Shown one piece after another: positions 36,401 through 43,789 of a DNA stretch of 64,000 nt. This DNA comes from Heliocidaris erythrogramma. Taxonomy: Eukaryota; Echinodermata; Echinoidea; Camarodonta; Echinometridae. The translations under genes were made by a program, and so were the position numbers. The stretch is taken from assembly GCA_025617745.1 (NCBI GenBank), contig CM046858.1, forward strand, positions 36,163,119-36,227,118, written 5' to 3'. The notes under the pieces were generated by a model. That model worked only from the letters and a program-made list of their open reading frames with translations, was not told where the DNA came from and made no database searches. Numbering within the stretch: the stretch's first letter is position 1; each line of letters opens with the position of its first letter.

Positions 36401-39400
36401 CTCATTCACGTCCAGAAGGGGTGAGTGGGACAAAGAAAATTCCCCTCCTCTGCTTATTCTATCAGCGCGTCTCAAGAAATCGACACATAAGAAAGCAGAG
36501 TTAATTCCTTGAATACTCCAGCTGGTGTAAGTTATACAGCTATTAAAATTTTATTTGGTAATTAATTTATTGTTAATCAGCAACATGTAAGTGTAAGGAT
36601 TATAATGTTTCAGAATATAATCTACCCTCCCCCTTTATTAGTGTGTGAACTATATACATCATACCATATCTGAATTCAGGAAAGTTCAGTAATTACAGTA
36701 CTTTATTTTGTTATGATTGTCTGCTATACACAACTGTTAAAGGGCCGAAATGTATTGCGGCGAGTATTTATTTCCTTTTAAAGATTGTTCATTGTATTAT
36801 CGTGTGCGTTTATCTTTATTCTTGTAGGGTTCGGGTATGATTTTGCAAAATGCAAAATGCTAGCCTGCAATAAAAGATCCTGTAATACAACCACCATGCT
36901 GGCAAATGAAATAGATTGATGTCGAATCACGGTGTGATGCAATTAAGCAACATAAACAACCATGCCACGTTTATTGAATGCACAAGAGAGCTATCCAAAT
37001 ACGTGCAGATGTTATCAAAGTGTTCTTTTATTTAAAAATATCCCCCTTAAAGTGGCGGATCAATGGGGGGGGGGGGGGCATAATGGTATGTCCCCATCGG
37101 TTAAACCGAATCTGCCAGACTTTTTTACGCAGCCTAGTTCAAACGTGTAAACGTGCACGCATTTTTGAGAATGAATTTAATTTATCCAGAACACACTACC
37201 ACTGTACTTCACACCTGTCATTTCTAACCTTTTATTATCTGTTGACTTTAATGATTCATGACTATGGGTGGAGAGAGAAGCTTTATAATTTCTGCTGCTA
37301 TGTACAACGGCATTCGTATTCTGAATAGAACTGTTTACTAAGTGATTCAAATTTATGGATGTTTCTTTCCTGGGGACCTAGTAACGAGGTATTCCATTAA
37401 CCTGTTATTAATGAATGAACTACAATATTTGGTACCCAGTTTGCATACATTACTTGTTGCTATGTCTGACAAGCCTCTGGAAAGCTTTCAGGTTGTCAAG
37501 AACAACCTTTGTTTCAAAAGTATGCATAAAATTTAAATCACTTAGTAAACAGGTCTATTAAAAGTTGATACAAAAACGTGAAAATCTAATTAATATCTTT
37601 ATTTTTGCAATCTTTATTTGAAGGATAATATTCCAAGAAATGTCATTACAAAACCAATCCACACTCTAAAAACTCAAATGTTAAATCTACATTTAAAAGG
37701 TTGGAGGAGTGACAACATTTTTAAAATGGTAAATTAACACTTTTAACATGCTGGATCTAATAGTTTAAAGGTTGGATGCAGCATGTTAAAAGTGTTCATT
37801 TACCATGATTTTGAAAATGTTGTCATTTGAGTTTTTAGAGTCCACATGAATTAAACATTCTTCAACTTTACAATGTGAAAACACCAGTCTGATACGAGCT
37901 GCAAATGTTCAGTTATTAACGATGAGTAAAATGTTTGGGGTTTTTACTCCTATAGTAGCATTCAATGACGCTCTTAGATGAGTACTTTGCTATTTCGCAA
38001 TGTGTATACTGGTATACCCTCTCACCATGTATCTGCTATTTGTTGAACCAACAATATTTGCAGTTCAACAGTACCATTGTGTCTTTGCCGACATTTGTTA
38101 GTTAGTGGTATACCCGTCGTTCCTATTTGATTCATGTACGCTATACAAAAAAGGTCGATCATCGCATCAATTATTTTCTCGTTCTTCCACATACGATGTC
38201 ACTCATCCAAAGAAATGTAAGGCGATATATGCTCTGAATGTGTCCCGTATAAGTCTTTGCTCACATGCAAAATGTAATGATATAACCATTGGAAAATGGT
38301 AGTGATATCAGAAAGAACGAGGCATTAAGCAGTGGACACAATGAGAGGTTAAACTTTCCGCATAAATAAATAAATAACACATTATGTTGCACGGAATCAA
38401 GCCCTTTATCGCTTTTAAGAACTACCATCCAGCACCAACCAAAAATTGTACGAACTAACATAAACTGCAGCAATGAGTAGTCAGTATTTTTCTATAATTA
38501 TAAAGAATTCAAACCGTGAGAAAAACTAGGAGCAATATAATGCACTGGGTTTGTTGCAGCAAATATGTCACAGTATGTTCAGAAAAGTATAGAGAAAGAA
38601 TTAATGGGAAGATAATAGAAAGAAAAAGGAAGACATTCAAAGCTATATAGAGAGAGCTAGAGAAGGGGAAGAAAAAGAAGAGAGCAGAAAAGAAAGGTGT
38701 ATAGAGAGAGAGACACACACACACACACACACCATACACACACACCTCTACACACATTGATTTGTGAGGAACTTTATTGTTTTCTCCTATTGTATTTTGT
38801 ACCCCGCAAGCACTTCTCCTATTGTATTTTGTACCCCACAAGGATGACGGAATAAAGGCCATCATTGTGCTCTATCGTTCTCTGTACCCCACAACTCAAT
38901 CTATGTAAACCCACCCTGCCTCACATAAATACATACATACATAAATAGGAAGAATGAAAGAGAGGTGGAGAGAGAGTAGTCATGGTAGAAGACACTATGA
39001 ACATGGCGAACAAAGAAGCGGACAAAATATACAGATCCTAATTGTACCTTCCACAATTGCCCTGGTAGACAAAAGAACATCCTTCATTGCTATTATGTAA
39101 AAATATGTAGAACAGGTGTCACATGCATATTCACCTGTTCTGCTTATTGTACATAATAGTAATGAAGGGATGTTCTTTTGTCTACCAGAGCAATTGTGGA
39201 GGGTACAATGAGGAGCTGTATATTTTGTCCGCTCTCTTTGTCATCGTGTTCATAGTGTGAGAAGGAGAAAGATAGAGAAAGAAAGAGAGAGGTTAGAGGT
39301 TGAATGATAGAGCACAGGGCGGGGAATATTAAATGATATAATCATTAACTGTAGAAGAAAGCATATTCTAAAAACCAACCTCAACAGGATCCAGCTGACT

Positions 39401-39628
39401 TATAATCATTCTCTTCTCGCCCTCCTCGACCATGTCACCCGCATTCACTTCGACTACCACATCGCCTCCGTCTTTCTCATTTATGACATCTTCTATGACT
39501 ACGCCGACATGATCGACATGGAGATCGTCGTCTGCAGACGACGCAATAACCAAAGGAATAGCTACAATGAAACATAACTCTACTGCTGTCCTCAGAATGT
39601 TGTTGCACGCCATTTTTTCATCCGTTTT
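12715..39628 (-). CDS. P4HTM-like: P4HTM-like transmembrane prolyl 4-hydroxylase, whole gene (nine exons found)
   Basis: Predicted ER 2-oxoglutarate/Fe(II) dioxygenase related to vertebrate P4H-TM, which hydroxylates prolines. Exons in transcript order: 39628-39380 (ATG at 39613), 30869-30788, 28137-27855, 26950-26717, [one not located], 23564-23428, 21739-21649, 20221-20095, 18892-18784, 13015-12715. Each has GT/AG borders, and phases agree at every junction except 26717/23564. Domains in order: N-terminal hydrophobic segment, [16 protein letters not shown] entry, two EF-hands ([12 protein letters not shown] and [12 protein letters not shown]), the HAHYD iron motif, [11 protein letters not shown], and [13 protein letters not shown] with the distal His and the 2-oxoglutarate Lys. 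An acidic tail ends SDELKDEL. Visible length is about 530 residues. The exons are spread over 27 kb of element-rich introns. Confidence 0.88.
13629..13692. repeat. Near-perfect palindrome
   Basis: Arms 13629-13659 and 13662-13692 are almost fully complementary (ATTGCCGT...TCAAAGGTGCAGG against CCTGCACCTTTGA...AACGGCAAT), with only two central bases unpaired. It would extrude as a long hairpin. No rho-type or coding context applies in this eukaryotic intron. Confidence 0.85.
13700..14840. other. Intronic sequence, no gene recognised
   Basis: Intron of the hydroxylase gene. A GGGGTGGC/GCCACCCC inverted pair flanks 14475-14520, with GGGGCGTCGCTAGA nearby, suggesting an eroded element terminus. 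No ORF is credible. Confidence 0.4.
14847..14910. repeat. 17-bp minisatellite with repeated TGAGTCA
   Basis: Three consecutive 17-bp units GAGTTGAGTCACNAGGA (14847, 14864, 14881), then a partial fourth. Each full unit carries the AP-1-type heptamer TGAGTCA. Confidence 0.85.
15858..16212 (-). pseudogene. L1/Tx1-like LINE C-terminal fragment
   Basis: The minus strand is open for about 111 codons. It reads [20 protein letters not shown], then [20 protein letters not shown], then the cysteine/histidine motif [20 protein letters not shown] ending [12 protein letters not shown]. The TKLR...K.LFK...S.LC.LC....ET..HLF..C....W pattern is the C-terminal zinc-knuckle-like domain seen after the reverse transcriptase in L1/Tx1-type LINEs. 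No polymerase domain is visible next to it, so this is a truncated fragment inside a hydroxylase intron. It lacks a start codon, so simple ORF calling would miss it. Confidence 0.8.
16213..18100. other. Intronic sequence, no gene recognised
   Basis: Near 17322 a single terminus TACAGTGTGAGTCAATAAAA followed by AGGATACCC resembles the end of the TA-flanked element at 48491-49518. It may be a solo end or a relic. Otherwise nothing is recognisable. Confidence 0.4.
18107..18140. repeat. GA dinucleotide microsatellite
   Basis: About 16 uninterrupted GA units. Confidence 0.9.
18212..18336. mobile_element. Fold-back MITE with CTGATTGGCTGAGAGCA core (copy 2)
   Basis: Termini GGGGAGCGTTTCATCAAGCA and TGCTTGATGAAATGCTCCCC, inner arm TTTTGTCAGTGATTTTTACC mirrored by GTAAAAATCACTGACAAAAT, and centre CATCTGATTGGCTGAGAGCA. 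The core matches the 4679 copy but the arm sequence differs. Confidence 0.8.
18501..18680. repeat. CAGGGGCGG-type repeat, partial
   Basis: It begins CAGGGGCGGTTCCAGAATTT and ends GGAGATCCGCCAT, like the hAT-type MITE at 41341-41631. The right terminus is eroded and no target duplication is visible. Confidence 0.55.
18784..18892 (-). CDS. P4HTM-like: P4HTM-like exon with distal His and 2-oxoglutarate-binding Lys
   Basis: Acceptor TTCAG before GCTGG, donor GTAAGT. It reads (G)[16 protein letters not shown], then [19 protein letters not shown](R), 35 full codons plus split codons at both ends. LHGGC supplies the distal iron ligand, and the Lys of GVKW ten residues later is the expected 2-oxoglutarate contact. 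KWIANNW is a strong match to the family. Confidence 0.92.
19551..20046. mobile_element. TTAA-flanked fold-back MITE
   Basis: TTAA at 19547-19550 and 20047-20050 flanks termini AGGGATAGTTCACCCTGACA and their near-perfect complement at the right end. The TTAA duplication is typical of piggyBac-type insertion. Each arm carries a palindromic TGACGTCA (19681 and 19909). It has no coding capacity and lies about 45 bp from a hydroxylase exon. Confidence 0.85.
20095..20221 (-). CDS. P4HTM-like: P4HTM-like exon (NHCDDAN ... WYNHLL)
   Basis: Acceptor AATTCAG, donor GTAAAA. It encodes [20 protein letters not shown] followed by [20 protein letters not shown] and ET, 42 codons plus one base. The HC.....V.P.KG..V.WYN pattern matches the segment before the distal His in P4H-TM and in other animal prolyl 4-hydroxylases. 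Confidence 0.92.
20440..20700 (-). repeat. Possible antisense LINE 3' end
   Basis: GTTGAATTTATTTTTTTCAT on the plus strand reads on the minus strand like the AAATAAATTCAA tail of the LINEs here. Only the 3' UTR would be present. Confidence 0.3.
21281..21556. mobile_element. CAGTGGCG...CGCCCCTG short inverted-repeat element
   Basis: Termini CAGTGGCGTATCCAGGATTT and CCGGATACGCCCCTG are inverted repeats. CTATG directly abuts both ends. It contains several G and C homopolymers and has no coding capacity. It looks related to the hAT-type MITE at 41341. Confidence 0.6.
21649..21739 (-). CDS. P4HTM-like: P4HTM-like exon ([11 protein letters not shown])
   Basis: Acceptor TTTATAG before GTACATC, donor CAG/GTAAAG. 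It reads (R)[20 protein letters not shown] then [10 protein letters not shown], 30 codons after the split Arg. It matches the conserved YLN.V..GGET.FP.ADN strand of the dioxygenase fold. It is very short and has no ORF of its own. Confidence 0.92.
21915..21985 (+). repeat. tRNA-like (SINE) relic
   Basis: TTAGCATAATTGGTAAAGGC resembles a polymerase III A box, and GGGTTCGATTCTC about 45 bases later resembles a B box. The intervening sequence could fold as an anticodon arm only poorly. Probably a decayed tRNA-derived SINE rather than a tRNA gene. Confidence 0.4.
22006..22174. mobile_element. Fold-back MITE, CACTGTAAAAATAACTGTA termini
   Basis: CACTGTAAAAATAACTGTA and TACAGTTATTTTTTATAGTG are inverted ends, with inner arms AACAGGTTTTTTGACTTGTA and TACAAGTCAAAAAACCTGTT. 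Non-coding. Confidence 0.75.
22310..22455. repeat. ATT-rich microsatellite
   Basis: Imperfect ATT/ATC repeat. ORFs through it are low complexity. Confidence 0.8.
23428..23564 (-). CDS. P4HTM-like: P4HTM-like exon with the HxD iron motif
   Basis: Acceptor GAGCAG before GTTGCAC, donor GTAAGG. It encodes [20 protein letters not shown] then [15 protein letters not shown] and [10 protein letters not shown] plus two bases, 45 codons. HAHYD gives the first two iron ligands. RY..GG.YHAH.D is the hallmark of the P4H catalytic strand. It starts in phase 0, whereas the nearest upstream exon found (26717) ends with two spare bases, so a short exon is missing between them. Confidence 0.92.
23600..23933 (-). 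repeat. tRNA-like 290-bp family, divergent copy with inverted end
   Basis: One unit of the family found at 24511, with a deletion inside the tRNA-like part. It is followed by a partial unit and an inverted copy of the unit start. TAAACGAAGAAGCTTGATGG at about 23842 pairs with its complement ending at 23933 around a loop of about 19 bases. Confidence 0.75.
24634..24706 (-). tRNA. tRNA-like segment, probably a SINE head (unit 1)
   Basis: On the minus strand GAACCAG and CTGGTTC form a perfect 7-bp acceptor stem. GCTGC/GCAGT closes a 7-base loop CCGGCAA in the anticodon position. GGTTCGAATCC is a B box and GGTGGTTAAGTC is an A-box-like stretch. U33 is replaced by C and the T stem pairs poorly, so a functional tRNA is unlikely. 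It is best read as a tRNA-derived pol III unit. Confidence 0.45.
24924..24996 (-). tRNA. tRNA-like segment, probably a SINE head (unit 2)
   Basis: Copy of the 24634-24706 segment, exactly 290 bp away and apparently identical, with the same acceptor stem, anticodon-like loop CCGGCAA and B box. Confidence 0.45.
25156..25255 (+). repeat. Inverted partial unit closing the tandem array
   Basis: Starts AGGTTCGAATCCCGCTGGTT on the plus strand, the reverse complement of the unit interior, and ends within the complement of the unit start (CCGAAAGATTTG). Confidence 0.8.
25659..25682. repeat. AT dinucleotide run
   Basis: Tandem AT at the right border of the Tc1-like element. Confidence 0.85.
26648..26697. 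repeat. Poly-C/poly-A homopolymer block
   Basis: About 20 C followed by about 26 A, only some 20 bases from a hydroxylase splice donor. Prone to sequencing and replication slippage. Confidence 0.85.
26717..26950 (-). CDS. P4HTM-like: P4HTM-like exon with second EF-hand
   Basis: Acceptor TTTTGCAG before GCTCTTAA, donor ACAG/GTGGGG. It begins with the last base of a split Lys codon, then [39 protein letters not shown], a charged segment ([19 protein letters not shown]) and [31 protein letters not shown] is a canonical 12-residue EF-hand loop with Asp at 1 and 3, Gly at 6 and Glu at 12. It ends with two spare bases. Confidence 0.9.
27188..27210. repeat. GT dinucleotide run
   Basis: About 11 GT units between two hydroxylase exons. 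Confidence 0.9.
27855..28137 (-). CDS. P4HTM-like: P4HTM-like exon with first EF-hand
   Basis: Acceptor TTAACAG, donor GTATAA chosen because it restores phase with the next exon (AA plus G gives Lys). It reads (E)[32 protein letters not shown], then [20 protein letters not shown] and [32 protein letters not shown] is a canonical EF-hand loop. An earlier GT (GTTATAAAG) is an alternative donor but would break the frame. Confidence 0.9.
28300..29604. other. Intronic sequence, no gene recognised
   Basis: AT-rich, no credible ORF or element terminus. Confidence 0.4.
29605..29754. mobile_element. Fold-back MITE with CTGATTGGCTGA core (copy 3)
   Basis: Ends CAGGGCCAGTTCCATAAAAC and GTTTTATGAAAAGGGGCCCTG are inverted. 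An inner TTGTTATCAATAACAAG arm is answered by TTGTTACTGATAA. The centre reads GCATCTGATTGGCTGATAGC. Same core as the copies at 4679 and 18212, with different arms. Confidence 0.8.
30788..30869 (-). CDS. P4HTM-like: P4HTM-like second exon
   Basis: Acceptor ATGCAG before GTTGGC, donor GTAAGTG. Encodes [18 protein letters not shown] and TVAIKPPAF plus one base, 27 codons, matching the VG..R.V.L.T...KP.LFEIP-type lead-in to the P4H-TM domain. Phase agrees with both neighbours. Confidence 0.88.
31030..32187. mobile_element. TTAA-flanked MITE with a nested MITE
   Basis: TTAA at 31026-31029 and 32188-32191. The termini AGGGCCCC and the inverted GGACCT begin long arms related to those of 32452-33086. 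A second element (31326-31559) is nested inside. Non-coding, within the first large intron. Confidence 0.75.
31326..31559. mobile_element. TA-flanked MITE (TAGGGCGGTTTACGTAGTGA), nested
   Basis: Inverted ends TAGGGCGGTTTACGTAGTGA and TCACTACGTAAACCGCCCTA, then ATTCAAATTTATG and its mirror. The 32452-33086 copy of the host element lacks it, giving a paralogous empty site. Sister copies are at 37325 and 40784. Confidence 0.85.
32452..33086. mobile_element. TTAA-flanked fold-back MITE, intact arms
   Basis: TTAA at 32448-32451 and 33087-33090. The termini AGGTCCCCAGAAATCCAAAT and their exact complement start inverted arms extending over 200 bp. Non-coding. The near-perfect arms suggest a young copy. 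Confidence 0.88.
33418..33458. repeat. AAT microsatellite
   Basis: About 12 AAT units, partly interrupted. Confidence 0.85.
33786..33925. repeat. AAT/AGT trinucleotide microsatellite
   Basis: Imperfect AAT, TAG and AAC repeats; ORFs here are poly-Asn/Tyr artefacts. Confidence 0.85.
35860..36110. other. CpG-rich island in an AT-rich intron
   Basis: A block with many CG dinucleotides (for example GCCCCGCGGGGCGCAAAC and GAGCTCGAGCTCTCGTGCG) stands out from the AT-rich surroundings. It is preceded at 35825 by TTAAAGGGATACTCAACC, which resembles the end of TTAA-flanked MITEs, so it may be part of an element rather than a promoter. The ORFs on both strands lack family motifs. Confidence 0.45.
37325..37558. 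mobile_element. TA-flanked MITE, second copy of the 31326 family
   Basis: Ends ATAGAACTGTTTACTAAGTG and CACTTAGTAAACAGGTCTAT are inverted. The interior is nearly the same as the 31326 copy (TGGATGTTTCTTTCCTGG, TATTCCATTAACCTGTTATT). The terminal bases differ from the first copy on both sides in a matched way. Confidence 0.85.
37663..37841. mobile_element. Fold-back MITE, ACTCTAAAAACTCAAATG termini
   Basis: Left ACTCTAAAAACTCAAATG and right CATTTGAGTTTTTAGAGT are perfect inverted ends. The inner arms TAACACTTTTAACATGCTG and CAGCATGTTAAAAGTGTT also pair. Same family as 42828-43026. Confidence 0.85.
38711..38740. repeat. CA dinucleotide microsatellite
   Basis: CA run preceded by GA-rich sequence. 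Confidence 0.8.
38765..38885 (-). repeat. Dispersed repeat with internal 25-bp direct duplication (copy 1)
   Basis: TTCTCCTATTGTATTTTGTA plus CCCC occurs twice, followed by a GATGACGGAATAAAGGCCAT segment. The same arrangement occurs in reverse orientation at 54791-54925. Confidence 0.8.
38992..39258. mobile_element. Fold-back element, ACACTATGAACA termini
   Basis: Left ACACTATGAACATGGCGAAC and right TCATCGTGTTCATAGTGT are inverted. The inner arms CTGGTAGACAAAAGAACATC and GATGTTCTTTTGTCTACCAG are fully complementary. Non-coding, just downstream of the first coding exon of the hydroxylase. Confidence 0.85.
39380..39628 (-). CDS. P4HTM-like: P4HTM-like first coding exon, signal peptide or anchor
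   Basis: The acceptor TCTCTTTGCAG at 39629-39639 implies an upstream 5' UTR exon. The first ATG, AAAAAATGG at 39613, has a good context and is taken as the start. The protein begins [20 protein letters not shown] then [20 protein letters not shown]. The 17-residue hydrophobic core with a single Arg before it and ASSA/DDD after it looks like a cleavable signal peptide, though a signal anchor as in vertebrate P4H-TM is possible. The exon ends QLDPVE at a GTTGGT donor in phase 0. Confidence 0.78.
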
Positions 39629-39985
39629 CTGCAAAGAGAATTATGCGTTGGTCCTCACATGAGCGGATTCGATTTGCGAATGCACACACCGTACCAATCA
39701 CTTTTTAAAGTGTGATTAATTGTGCTTGAGTATCACGGGCAAATTAATTGGCCGAATTTCAATTGAATGGTAATAAGTAAAACAAAGTATGACATTTGCT
39801 TTCGTATTTTATGAGATACTCCATGAATCTAATTCGTTTTCAACGATTTAAAAAAAAAATTATTATTCGTTTTATTTTATTTTCCAAATACATGGAAGAG
39901 AATGAAAGGGAAAGAAAAATCAAAACACCTTGTGTTCACATAATGCAGCGTATGACCCCGGCTTTGTCTGTATTCACACAGGCGG

Positions 39986-40011
39986 ATATATATATATATA
40001 TATATATATGT
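39986..40011. repeat. AT dinucleotide run
   Basis: Tandem AT upstream of the hydroxylase first coding exon. Confidence 0.85.
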
Positions 40012-40783
40012 ATATGGACTAGTGGTAAATCATCTAGTCTGCTTAAACAATGATCCAGGGTTCAAACTGAAGATATAACATTGTAAAGTGAGTGTTGAAG
40101 GTTGAAGGAGTTTTTTTTTCTTCAAAAACAGTTATTGACATTTCTCTCACCCCCAACCCCCAGAGAAAAAAATCATAAAATTATGTTTCGAAATTTTGAA
40201 AACCTTTGCCCTTTGACAAATAAGACCTCGGATAACAGCGATGAATAGACCTTTTTTTTACTAATTTTATGCATACATATTAAACAATTGTTGTTCGAGA
40301 GGCTTGTCAAACAACTTATTATGCTAAGTGGATTCCATCCCGGCATAGAAATAAATCGATAATAACTAAGGGTCCTTTGAGAAACATACATAAACGGAAA
40401 TACATTAGCAAACAGGTATATTGGGAACACGACGATTTCATTACCAGTGGCACCTGCCATTCCATGCGAATTTTCTACTAAGTGCCATGAATTATTCACG
40501 AAACTTTATTTCGAAAGGTTTTCTGGAATGGCAAATGCGAAGCGCAATGCTATTGTAATTTTCTGAATTGATGACGAATACTCTTGCTTATACACACGAA
40601 ATCCTGTAAAGTAAGAATCAGTACTGGAAATATTTGCTTAAAGAATAATGCTATTACAAAAAAAGTTCATGAAGCTTACTACAAAATTCACTTCACTCCC
40701 TGCGACGTCAGAATGTACACATTTTAGTTTGAAATGAATCTCAACTGTTGCGTTGTTATGTAAGTTGCTGGTTCTGACACCAA

Positions 40784-41003
40784 TAGACCTGTTAAAGTTA
40801 GTCAAATTTATGGATGTTTCTCTCCAGAATCCTTAGTTACCAACTATTTGGTGCACCTGCTATGCATAATGGTATCTCTATAGATGGAATCCATTTTGCA
40901 TACATTAGTTGCTGCTATGCCGGGCAAGCGTCTGGGAAGCTTTCGAGTCGTCAAGAGAAACTTTTGTTCAAAAAGTATGCATAAAATTAGTAAACAGGTC
41001 TAT
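40784..41003. mobile_element. TA-flanked MITE, third copy of the 31326 family
   Basis: Starts ATAGACCTGTTAAAGTTAGT and ends ATTAGTAAACAGGTCTATTA, with the interior TTTATGGATGTTTCTCTCC. A further fragment with AATAGACC...TTTATGCATAC lies near 40242-40270. Confidence 0.8.
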
Positions 41004-41340
41004 TACAAATATCCCCCTTATTTTCTCTAATTCCCAATCTACATCACCCCACCTCCGTCTCTCTCTTTTCTCTCTCTCAATCTCCCGCCCGCAGAGCTTT
41101 TTTTTTTCATTTACGTCTGGAAATCTCTTATTACCCGTCTTCTTTTTCATTCTCTCTCACCTCTGTTATTAAATTCTCATCACTCCTTTCCCCCGGTTTC
41201 AACTTTTCCTTTCTCTTTCCGAAACTATTTTGCAAATTATGTACTCTAGAACACGGAGGCTTATGCTTTACTGATTGCTTTACTCATAATAATTGACAAA
41301 AACACATGAATCTTTATCGGCTTCAGTGAACAATATAAAC

Positions 41341-41631
41341 CAGGGGCGGATCCAGAATTTGGTATAGGGGGGGGGGGGCACAACAAATGCAGGTTGTCAA
41401 CTTTAGGAAAAGGGAGACCCGTAGTTTTTTGGTCTCGCGACGATTTTTGTTGTTGCCAGAACTCCAAAATTCGCTCAGTGGGGGGGGGGGGGGGGGTGGG
41501 GGGGGGGGGGGGGGGGTGGGGGTATGGGGTCCACTTTCCCTCCATAATTCTCTGACAAGCAAAAACAAAAAATGTTATTCTAAAAGAGGGGGCACGGGCC
41601 GGACGTGCCCCCCCCCCTAGATCCGCCACTG
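41341..41631. mobile_element. hAT-type MITE with 8-bp duplication
   Basis: The element starts CAGGGGCGGATCCAGAATTT and ends TAGATCCGCCACTG. ATATAAAC flanks it on both sides (41333-41340 and 41632-41639), an exact 8-bp target duplication as expected for hAT elements. The interior holds long G runs (41480-41518). No coding capacity. Confidence 0.88.
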
Positions 41632-42827
41632 ATATAAACTGATTCATCTGCTGCACAAATATTGATTTATATTTGGACAGGAGTCAATTTATTCCATAAA
41701 TTTTTCCTCATGGAAAAGGTAAATACAACATCATGACTATCGTCATTAGAGGGCGGCATATGACATAGATCGCATAAAGAAGACCAACCAAAAAATCGTT
41801 GCAAAATCTATTTCGCTTGCATGATTGCGGAGTGATGTTAGCTTTGGGCTCCTTTTTAAACGTTTTTCTTTAAAACTCAAATATAAAAAGCACGGCGAAA
41901 ATACCTTTGGGAATCAGTTTGTCACAAAAATTGGCAAAGGGGTTCGATGTCATTTTTATGTTTAGGGTTGTAAAAATCATTGCGTCCAGGATCGAAGGTG
42001 GGGATTCAGCTGGTATTGGAACACAACGAGGAGCAAGGTCTGTCTGGGTACATGTCGTACTAACACTTGAATGCTCTTAAGTGATAAGCCATTTCTTATA
42101 AAATAATCTTACAATTACTTAATCTTACTATTGACAATCACGAACGGATTGTTTGTTGGGGTGGCTTTTGGATTCATTTTCCAGCGTCAGGATTAATGCA
42201 TCTTTACTCAATCTTGTGTTCTCTTAAAAAACAACCTGTACATGATAAAATATATGATTAGAATAGGATTAGTCACATTGCACTTCCAATATTTTTTATG
42301 AAGGAGATGGCCATATTATCCAAGATAATGATGTTATAAATATATATGCATGAAGAGTTTCAAAACATGACACATCCATGGAACTAAGTTTGAGAAAAAC
42401 AAAGATTTTTTAATTCTCCTATTTTGCATATTTAATTCGAATGAAAATTTGTCGTATTGTACTACTGTGTTAAGTGAAATTAGAACCACTGTTCTAAAAG
42501 AAGACCAGGTGCTATGTTGTTGTGGTTGGGGTTTTTGTATTTAAATGATCACTTCTAATAATGTGTAGATGTAGCATGTTTTGGAACCGAAATCTTCATT
42601 CCCCATACGCAAAGTGTACAAAGTGCAGCAAACAACCTTCTATTTTGTGGGTAAGTGAAGGTTAGTGCGCGATCATTCAAGAGCGTCATGTTGCTCTGTG
42701 ATTGGTCAGTCCCTCTAAGTTACTTTATGGATGCAGAATATTTTGGAACCGAACATGGCGACACTATTATCTTGACAAGTCGACTAAAAAAAATACATGT
42801 CGTCATGGCGAGATATACACTCTAAAA

Positions 42828-43026
42828 ACTTAAATGTTAAATCACCATTTAAAAGGGCCGAGGAGTGACCACCTTTTCAAAATGGCAGATCAACCACTTA
42901 AACCTGGTAGATACAACCTTTATAGTGTTGGATCCAGCATGTTAAAAGTGTTAATCTGCCTTTTTGAAAGAGTGGTCACTCCTCGGCCCTTTTAAATGGT
43001 GATCTAACACTTTAGTTTTTATAGTG
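42828..43026. mobile_element. TA-flanked fold-back MITE inside the tandem array
   Basis: Termini CACTCTAAAAACTTAAATGT and the inverted ACACTTTAGTTTTTATAGTG. The arms CATTTAAAAGGGCCGAGGAG and CTCCTCGGCCCTTTTAAATG are perfect complements. TA lies at both borders (42826-42827, 43027-43028). Confidence 0.88.
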
Positions 43027-43251
43027 TATTATCTTGACAAGTGGACTTCCCAAAATATTATGTCGTCATGGCGAGATATATTATCTTGCCAAGTCAACTT
43101 CCCAAAAATTTTAAGTCGACATGGCGACATAAATTATCTTACTAAGTCGACTTAACAAAAAAATTATGTCGTCATGGCGAGATATATTATCTTGCCAAGT
43201 CAACTTCCCAAAAATTATAAGTCGACATGGCGAGATAAATTATATTACTAA

Positions 43252-43789
43252 TGCCTAGTTTACATTTGCTACGGTTATCGTACGATGTATTAGTCTACGA
43301 TTTTCTTTGCGATTTTGGGGACATCGTAGGTGGCTACGGGCTACGATTTTCATGTTTACATTATTTACGGTCATCGTGCGATTTCATGTACTGGGCATCG
43401 TAGAGGGGCCAAAGACAAAGCCGTACAGAGGCTGTACGGAGATCGTACAGAGATTGTACGGAGGTCATAGGGAGATCGTGCGATTTCTTTACGATGCTTT
43501 TTTGCTCCCCTGTTGAAAAAAAATCGTACGCTCTCTGCATGATCAGCGCAAGGCCTCCGCACAATGACCCTGCGCTGATCGTACGATGTTTTTAAGGGCT
43601 ACGATCCTACGATTTTGAAAAATTTGTATAACTCCGCGCTAAACAAAATCGTAGAGGCTATGGAGACCGGGAATCCGTACGAAAATCGTACGATCGTCGT
43701 ATGCCATCCCAGGGAGATCGTGCGATTAGAGGGATACGATCAGTTTACGGTCACCCTACGATGATCGTAGACCAAATGTAAATGGGGCA
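43252..43789. mobile_element. Harbinger-like MITE with TAA duplication inside the tandem array
   Basis: Termini TGCCTAGTTTACATTTGCTA and the inverted TAGACCAAATGTAAATGGGGCA. TAA flanks both ends (43249-43251, 43790-43792), the TWA-type duplication of PIF/Harbinger elements. Many internal CGTACGAT and TACGATTTT motifs occur in both orientations. No transposase frame. Confidence 0.8.

Noticed and set aside
43307..43564. Overlapping ORFs on both strands within the Harbinger-like MITE
   Set aside because: They arise from CGTACGAT repeats, are mutually overlapping and carry no domain.
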